A stretch of 64,000 bases of DNA from Peterkaempfera sp044755465 (lineage in GTDB: Bacteria; Actinomycetota; Actinomycetes; Streptomycetales; Streptomycetaceae), in contig NZ_JBIVRB010000003.1 of assembly GCF_044755465.1 (NCBI RefSeq), forward strand, positions 186,001 through 250,000. Reading direction: 5' to 3'. A model generated the notes under the pieces. It ran no database searches, was not told where the DNA came from, and worked only from the letters and a program-made list of their open reading frames with translations. The position numbers and the translations under genes were made by a program. Every line of letters starts with the position of its first letter. Position 1 is the stretch's first letter. Of the stretch, positions 59,414 through 64,000 are shown piece after piece.

Positions 59414-60303
59414 GGGATGCTCCTGCTGACAAGGGCGGGGCGTGCGTCCGCACGGTGGTGCGAAGCCGCTTGGATCCGGCCGGGCGGGAAGTGCGGTGCG
59501 TGCTCGCGCGGTGGAGGGTCGCCGTACCGCGCGTGGTCGGCCTCGGACGGCGGGTCACCGTGCGCGTGGCTGTGGCTGTGGCTGTGGCTGTGGCTGTGGC
59601 TGTGGTCGTGACCGTGTGCCGCTGCCAGGGCCGGGGCCAGGCCGTCGGCCCCCCGCTCGTCGAGCATTCGCCAGGCTTGGCGTACCCGCGCGTCGAGCAC
59701 GCCCATGACGGCGGCCGGCGAGAGCAGCGCTTGCCCGAGTTCGCTGTGCTCCGGGTCGGGCACCTCCGGCGTCACCCAGGACGCGGGCAGCAGGACCACC
59801 CGTTCCGCGCCGAGTGCCAGGCAGCGCCGCACACCGTCGGCCGGAGCCGGGTCGCCGCCGATCAGCGCGACTTCCACGGTGCGGTGCCGCCCGTACTGCC
59901 TTGCGAGGCGCGCGATCCGGTAGAGCTCCGCGTCGTCGAAGGGGTCGCCCGACGGGGCGGTGACGAGGAGCGCCGCCTCGGCGGGTGCCTTCGCGGCGGC
60001 GGCGCGCAGCCAGCCGACCAGATGGCCGGCGGTGCCGAAGGGTTCGGCCAGCACGGTCCCCGACCGTTCGTCGGGCGAGAGCCCGAGCAGGGTACGGGCG
60101 GTGTCGGCGACAAGCTCCGCGTCCCGGCCCAGGGTCATGGGCACCACGCACACGCGCTCGCCCCGACCGCGCGCCTCGCGCACCCACCGGAGCAGCCCGC
60201 GCCCGCCGGTCACGGTGTGGACCTGCGGGTCCAGCAGGCCGCGCAGGGCCTGGCCGCCGTCGCTCTCATGGCCTCCGACGGCGACCACCCTTCCGGCAGG
60301 CAC
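59410..60303 (-). CDS. CbiX/sirohydrochlorin-chelatase-like protein with His-rich tail, within the urease operon
   Basis: A 297-residue protein. Residues about 5-215 resemble the type II chelatase fold (CbiX/SirB): VVAVGGHESD at the start, VCVVPMTLGRDAELVADTA, ERVVLLPASWVTPEVPD in the middle. The canonical N-terminal HGSR-type motif is altered to GGHESD. Around residue 240 a run of alternating His (HDHSHSHSHSHSHSHAHGD) is encoded by six-base repeats, followed by a further His-containing tail. Located between ureA (4-nt gap) and ureB (4-nt overlap), it is translated with the subunits. No ureE exists in the cluster, so I infer a nickel store or chaperone role. Confidence 0.7.
   Translation of the reverse strand: MPAGRVVAVGGHESDGGQALRGLLDPQVHTVTGGRGLLRWVREARGRGERVCVVPMTLGRDAELVADTARTLLGLSPDERSGTVLAEPFGTAGHLVGWLRAAAAKAPAEAALLVTAPSGDPFDDAELYRIARLARQYGRHRTVEVALIGGDPAPADGVRRCLALGAERVVLLPASWVTPEVPDPEHSELGQALLSPAAVMGVLDARVRQAWRMLDERGADGLAPALAAAHGHDHSHSHSHSHSHSHAHGDPPSEADHARYGDPPPREHAPHFPPGRIQAASHHRADARPALVSRSIP
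59565..59608. repeat. Hexanucleotide tandem repeat (gtggct)n inside the CbiX-like gene
   Basis: About seven copies of gtggct encode Ser-His pairs on the minus strand. Copy number could vary by slippage without shifting the frame. Confidence 0.85.
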
Positions 60304-60307
60304 GGGA

Positions 60308-60613
60308 TCAGCCGCCGATCGGGTCGTGGCAGGAGACGAGCTTGTTGCCGTCCACGAACACCGCTTCCACCTGGAGCAGCGGGAGCATCTCGCGGACGCC
60401 GGGCATGGCTTGGTCGCTGCTGACCACATGCCGGCCCAGCTCCATGCAGTCGGCGACGCTCCTGCCGTCGCGGGCGGCTTCGAGGATGGCCTCGCTGATG
60501 AGCGCCACCGACTCGCTGTAGTTGAGCTTCAGGCCGCGGTCACGGCGTTTGCGGGCCAGGTCGGCCACGACGTACACCAGTAGCTTGTCGATCTCCCTGG
60601 GGGCCAGGTTCAT
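60308..60613 (-). CDS. ureA: Urease gamma subunit
   Basis: A 101-residue UreA with LAPREIDKLLVYVVADLARK, KLNYSESVALISEAILEAAR, MLPLLQVEAVFVDGNKLVS and the usual length of 100 residues. First urease subunit gene, 73 bp downstream of the urea channel gene. Confidence 0.96.
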   Translation of the reverse strand: MNLAPREIDKLLVYVVADLARKRRDRGLKLNYSESVALISEAILEAARDGRSVADCMELGRHVVSSDQAMPGVREMLPLLQVEAVFVDGNKLVSCHDPIGG

Positions 60614-60686
60614 GGCCGAATCGCCTTCCTTGGATACGGTGACGCGTACTTCGCGTACGAGAGGTGTCCGACCGGCGGCCCGAGCA

Positions 60687-61661
60687 TCAGGACTCGTCGG
60701 AGAGCTTGGTGATCCGCGGCAGCAGCGGCACGGCTGCCAGGAGCGCCCAGGTGGTGAGGTTGAACGGCCAGGTGAAGGTATGGCTGCCGAGGGTCTTGAA
60801 GAGTGCCGCGAGCGAGGCCGTCAGACCGGTGCTGGCGGCGGCGGCCAGCACGGTGTAGCCGACGTTCCACGGGGTGAAGCGCAGCAGGACCACACCGAAC
60901 GCCAGGCTGGTGAGGACGGCGTTGTAGCCGTAGACGCCCTCGCGGATGAGAGCGGCCGGCGCGCCGAGTGCCCAGGCGGTGAGCAGGCCGACGATGCTGC
61001 CCAGCGCCGCGAAGAGGCCCACCTTCCAACCGGCCAGCGCGAGACCGACGAGCATGATGAGGCCGACCTCCCACTTCCCGACCAGGAAGACCTGGGAGAC
61101 GTTCGAGAAGAATCCGTGCCACACGTCGGACCAGACGACCTCGGGGCTGGTCGGGGTGGCGGGGGTGAGCGCCGACTTCGGCGTGCCGTGCCAGACCCGG
61201 CCGAACGAGGGCGCCCCCAGCATCATCGCGGCCGACACGAGGCAGAACGGTCCGGTGAAGGCCCCGAGCCCGACCGGGTTGAGCAGGTGGTTGAGCGTGG
61301 CGGTGACCAGCGCGCACATGATGCCGGCGGCGACGGCCAGCACATAGCTGGAGACGTGGTTGCCCAGGTAGACCACGGTGGCGATGCCCCCGAGCACGCC
61401 GCAGTAGGTCATCAGTCCCTGGACCAGGGTGTCGTGCTGCACCGCGAGGAGACGGGCTGTCAGCGTCGATGACACCGCACCGATGGTGGCGAAGAGTCCG
61501 ATCTGCCATCCGGCCACCCACAGGGAGACCAGGATGACCGCCGAGGTCCACACGCTCGGTTGGAGGTCCACCTGCCCGAATCCACGCAGCGTGCCCAGGG
61601 CGAGGCTGCCGGAGGAGTCGGGCCGGGGCCTGGGGTCAGCCGCCGGCAGCCGAGGGGTCAC
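60687..61661 (-). CDS. Urea transporter (UT family channel)
   Basis: A 324-residue membrane protein of the urea transporter family with about ten hydrophobic segments in two homologous halves. LRGFGQVDLQPSVWTSA opens the first half. The selectivity-filter motif NPVGLGAFTGPF appears in the first half, and TWPFNLTTW in the second. It lets urea enter along its gradient to feed the urease. GTG start at 61661 with agg­ag 5 nt upstream (taggagcacac). It is the promoter-proximal gene of the whole urease operon. Confidence 0.9.
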   Translation of the reverse strand: MTPRLPAADPRPRPDSSGSLALGTLRGFGQVDLQPSVWTSAVILVSLWVAGWQIGLFATIGAVSSTLTARLLAVQHDTLVQGLMTYCGVLGGIATVVYLGNHVSSYVLAVAAGIMCALVTATLNHLLNPVGLGAFTGPFCLVSAAMMLGAPSFGRVWHGTPKSALTPATPTSPEVVWSDVWHGFFSNVSQVFLVGKWEVGLIMLVGLALAGWKVGLFAALGSIVGLLTAWALGAPAALIREGVYGYNAVLTSLAFGVVLLRFTPWNVGYTVLAAAASTGLTASLAALFKTLGSHTFTWPFNLTTWALLAAVPLLPRITKLSDES

Positions 61662-61988
61662 GTGTGCTCCTAGCGGGACTGCCCGCCACCACGGGGGCCT
61701 GCCGAAGCGGTGCCCCGGACCAGGTCAGGCGCGGGCCGGTGCCTCGGTGTGGCGTAGGAAGCCGGATCTGGCCCGTCTCATGGTGTGATCATATGCATAC
61801 GTTCTGTGATCCATCCAGCTCTGGGCATCCGGATCACGCGCCTGGTCCAAAGCGCGCGGTGGCGGTCGGCGGAGCGGCGGGGGCGGGATCTCTCGGGCCC
61901 GTAGGTGGGTGGCCCTGCCAGGGGGCGGGGGACTGCGCGCCCAGCGACCCCGGAGCCCGTACTGCCCCGCCCGCAGCCGGAAGCCCCC
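61662..61988. promoter_or_regulatory. Upstream region of the urea transporter-urease operon
   Basis: On the minus strand, TATGAT (61788-61793) is a good -10. Two direct copies of tgtgatc (61784-61790 and 61805-61811) lie exactly 21 bp apart, flanking the palindrome tatgcata (61792-61799). The rest is GC-rich and holds repeat copy 5. No recognisable GlnR or Nur box was found. Confidence 0.6.
61913..61949 (+). repeat. Dispersed intergenic repeat, copy 5 (diverged)
   Basis: Shares ccagggggcggggg and actgcgcgcccagc with the 36363/36464 copies, with several changes. Confidence 0.6.
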
Positions 61989-63488
61989 TCAGGGCGTCCC
62001 GATCAGCGCCGCCGTCACCGCCGCCGACATCCCCGCCCGCGCCAGCCCCCCGCCGGGGTGGGCCGAGCCGCCGGCCAGGTGGAGACCGGGCAGCGGCGAA
62101 CGGTTGGCGGCGGCCAGGTACGCGCCGCCTGCCCCGGCCAGCGCCGGGCCGGGCACGGACCCCCCGGGCGCCCCGGTCTCCCGCTCGGTGTCGGCCGGGG
62201 TCCGCACCCGCCGCCACAGCACCCGGTCCCGCAGGCCCAGCCCGGCCGCGTCCACGTGGGCCAGCACCCGGTCCGCGTACTCCGCCGCCCGCTCCGGCAC
62301 GCTCCAGTCGACCGACCCGTGGCGCGGCACCGTCACCGTCAGCGAGACGGCCTCGTGTCCGCCGTCGGGCCGCAGCGCCGGGTCGTCGGGCCGCAGCACC
62401 TGCACCGTCGGCCGTTCGCACAGCCGGGGCCCGGGGCCGAACAGGGCGTCCAGCTCGTCCGCCGGGTCGGCCGCGTGGACGACCGTACGGTGCGCGGTGT
62501 CCGCCGGGCGGCCGCCGCGCAGCGCCAGCAGCACGGTGAACCGGCCGGGCTGCGGCGCGGGCGGCTGCCACCCCGGCGGCCGGGCCTCGTCACCGACCAG
62601 CCGCTGCCCGTACAGCGCCCGTACGTCCAGCGCGGAGACCACCAGGTCGGCGTCGATCCGGCTGCCGTCGGACAGCTCCACCCCGGCGGCGCGGCCGTCC
62701 CGCACCGTCACCTCGGAGACCGCCGCATGGAACAGGAACTCCACCCGCCGCCGCAGGCAGCGCTCGTACACCGCGTCGGCCAGCGCCCACATCCCGCCGG
62801 CCACGTACCAGACGCCGAAGGTCTGCTCCATGTACGGCAGCACGGTCAGGCTCGCCGGTGCCCGGCGCGGGTCGTGGCCGAAGCGCAGCGCGTACTCGGT
62901 CAGCAGGGCGGTCGGCCCGGCCGCCCCGCCCAGTTCGCGGCGGGCCACCTCGGCCAGGGTCGGGGCGGCGGCGCGGCGCAGCCAGGCCGGGCCCCGGCGC
63001 GGTGCGGCCGGGTAGGGGTCGGTGTGCAGCGGGCTGGGGTCGCCGGTGAGCGGCTCCTCCAGCAGCGGGCGGCGGGTGGCCTCCCAGACCTGCCGGGCCC
63101 GGTCCAGTACGGCCGTCCAGCGCTCGCCGGAGCCCGCGCCGAACGCGCCGTCCAGCGCCCGCACCACCCCGGCCCGGGAGGCGTTGGGCAGTGCCAGGCC
63201 GGTGCCGTCCGGCAGCAGGTGCCGGCTCTCCGGGTCGACGGGGGAGAGGCCGACCAGGTCCTCCAGCGGCTCCTTGCCGGTCTTCAGCGCCAGGTCGCGG
63301 TAGACGGCCGGGAGGGTGAGCAGCGTCGGTCCGGTGTCGAAGGCGAAGCCGTCGCGCTCGTACCGGCCGACCATCCCGCCGTGGGTGCCGGACGCCTCGC
63401 ACACCAGCACCCGGTGGCCGACCGTGGCCAGCCGCGCCGCCGCCGCCAGTCCGCCGATACCCGCACCGATGACCACGATCCTTGCCAT
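61989..63488 (-). CDS. CrtI/phytoene-desaturase-like FAD oxidoreductase
   Basis: A 499-residue NAD(P)/FAD-binding protein of the phytoene desaturase superfamily. It has the N-terminal IVVIGAGIGGLAAAARLA, YERDGFAFDTGPTLLTLP, GGMWALADAVYERCLRR, and the C-terminal GLHLAGGSAHPGGGLARAGMSA, the hallmark of CrtI/CrtN-like enzymes. No phytoene synthase or other crt gene is in the window, so the substrate is open. Streptomycetes carry related orphan oxidoreductases. ATG start at 63488. Confidence 0.87.
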   Translation of the reverse strand: MARIVVIGAGIGGLAAAARLATVGHRVLVCEASGTHGGMVGRYERDGFAFDTGPTLLTLPAVYRDLALKTGKEPLEDLVGLSPVDPESRHLLPDGTGLALPNASRAGVVRALDGAFGAGSGERWTAVLDRARQVWEATRRPLLEEPLTGDPSPLHTDPYPAAPRRGPAWLRRAAAPTLAEVARRELGGAAGPTALLTEYALRFGHDPRRAPASLTVLPYMEQTFGVWYVAGGMWALADAVYERCLRRRVEFLFHAAVSEVTVRDGRAAGVELSDGSRIDADLVVSALDVRALYGQRLVGDEARPPGWQPPAPQPGRFTVLLALRGGRPADTAHRTVVHAADPADELDALFGPGPRLCERPTVQVLRPDDPALRPDGGHEAVSLTVTVPRHGSVDWSVPERAAEYADRVLAHVDAAGLGLRDRVLWRRVRTPADTERETGAPGGSVPGPALAGAGGAYLAAANRSPLPGLHLAGGSAHPGGGLARAGMSAAVTAALIGTP

Positions 63489-63564
63489 GGTGAAGGAGCT
63501 TAAGGGGTCGGCGGCGGCGCCCCTCGGGCGGGGAATCCGGTCGGCCGGAGTCCGGGATGTCGGG

Positions 63565-64000
63565 TCAGCCCGGAATCCGGTCCCCGGCGGTCACGGCCGC
63601 CCCCGCGCCGGTCCGCCGCTGCGCCCGCCGCTCGCGGCGGCGCTGGAGGAAGCGGCGGACCCGGGAGACCGCGAGCCACACCAGCAGCAGCCCGGCCAGC
63701 AGCAGCACCCCGGCGACCGAGGCGGCCGCCAGCGGGTGGAAGACCGCCAGCGTGATCACGGCGGCGACGGCGATGTCCTCCAGCAGGCTGAGCACGATGT
63801 TGCTGGCGGGCTCGGGGGAGGTGTTGACCGCCATCCGCAGCGACGCCTTGGTGAGATGGCTGACCAGCGCGGTGGTGCCGCCCATCGCCCCGGCCGCGAC
63901 GGCGCCGAGCGAGCCGTGGGCGTGCCCGGCCAGCAGGGCGCCGACGGTGGCACCGGTGACCGGCCGGACCACGGTGTGGACGGCGTCCCAGACGGTGTCC
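63565..64000 (-). CDS. DUF4126 family membrane protein (N-terminus beyond window)
   Basis: About 145 codons visible. GALLAGHAHGSLGAVAAGAMGG, SHLTKASLRMAVNTSPEP and SLLEDIAVAAVITLAVFHPL are the conserved core of DUF4126. At least three hydrophobic segments are followed by a strongly basic tail of Arg repeats. The reading frame stays open past the right edge (DTVWDAVHTVV before the first internal GTG), so the gene starts outside. Function is unknown; homologues are transport-like integral membrane proteins. Confidence 0.8.
   Translation of the reverse strand, partial: DTVWDAVHTVVRPVTGATVGALLAGHAHGSLGAVAAGAMGGTTALVSHLTKASLRMAVNTSPEPASNIVLSLLEDIAVAAVITLAVFHPLAAASVAGVLLLAGLLLVWLAVSRVRRFLQRRRERRAQRRTGAGAAVTAGDRIPG

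Noticed and set aside
61662..61860. GlnR-type a/b boxes in the urease promoter
   Set aside because: I looked for GTnAC/GAAAC pairs at 6-bp spacing and found no acceptable match.
1..64000. tRNA, rRNA or prophage genes
   Set aside because: No cloverleaf with CCA-end context, no rRNA sequence, and no integrase, capsid or terminase-like protein was recognised.

Overview
The window is typical Streptomycetaceae chromosome (Streptomyces, Kitasatospora or a close relative). It is very GC-rich with GC-biased third codon positions, uses many GTG starts and several TTG starts, and has several promoters whose -10 sits about 7 nt before the start codon (leaderless pattern). From the glycosyltransferases to metF the gene content and order match, from memory, the S. 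coelicolor SCO2101-SCO2133 neighbourhood. No rRNA, tRNA, CRISPR array or transposase is visible.

Layout. 1-1600: the 5' part of a HelD/HelR-type RNA polymerase ATPase, with a perfect 10+1+10 palindrome upstream that resembles the rifamycin-associated element. 1645-13712: envelope glycosyltransferases, acyl-CoA synthetase, metallophosphoesterase, SRPBCC protein, an ArsA-like protein with a broken P-loop, a SCO2127-like protein, glucokinase, an EEP-fold protein, a membrane protein and a carboxylesterase. 13870-17862: acyltransferase, MacS/MacR two-component pair, phosphofructokinase with a Crp-like motif. 17901-23818: P1 peptidase, fused TrpE-TrpG with a Trp-Trp-Trp leader and attenuator, divergent class II DAHP synthase, Bfd and bacterioferritin. 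24011-28998: sulfite-oxidase-like protein, PASTA kinase, thiO-thiS-thiG behind a TPP riboswitch. 29104-33619: a four-gene beta-glucoside uptake operon sitting between thiOSG and the oxidoreductase/Rv2175c-like/thiE group. 33967-39923: that group, a truncated DUF4180 pseudogene beside two copies of a dispersed repeat, polyprenyl synthase, metF and a Tyr/Gln-rich membrane protein.

40139-64000 looks accessory. A less GC-rich island holds an XRE-TPR regulator diverging from a small ORF, a NUDIX hydrolase and a second-type hydroxymethylbilane synthase. Next is a beta-glucan locus: GH3, two permeases, a binding protein, a secreted GH16 plus TIM-barrel enzyme and a LacI regulator, tied together by three near-identical operators. 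A urease operon follows, with a urea channel and a His-tailed CbiX-like protein between ureA and ureB but no ureE. The window ends with a CrtI-like oxidoreductase and a DUF4126 protein.

The most notable items are the RAE-HelR pair, the XRE/peptide/NUDIX/HemC module, the CbiX-like protein in the urease operon, the three-operator LacI regulon with its two-catalytic-domain glucanase, and a dispersed 40-55 bp intergenic repeat present five times.
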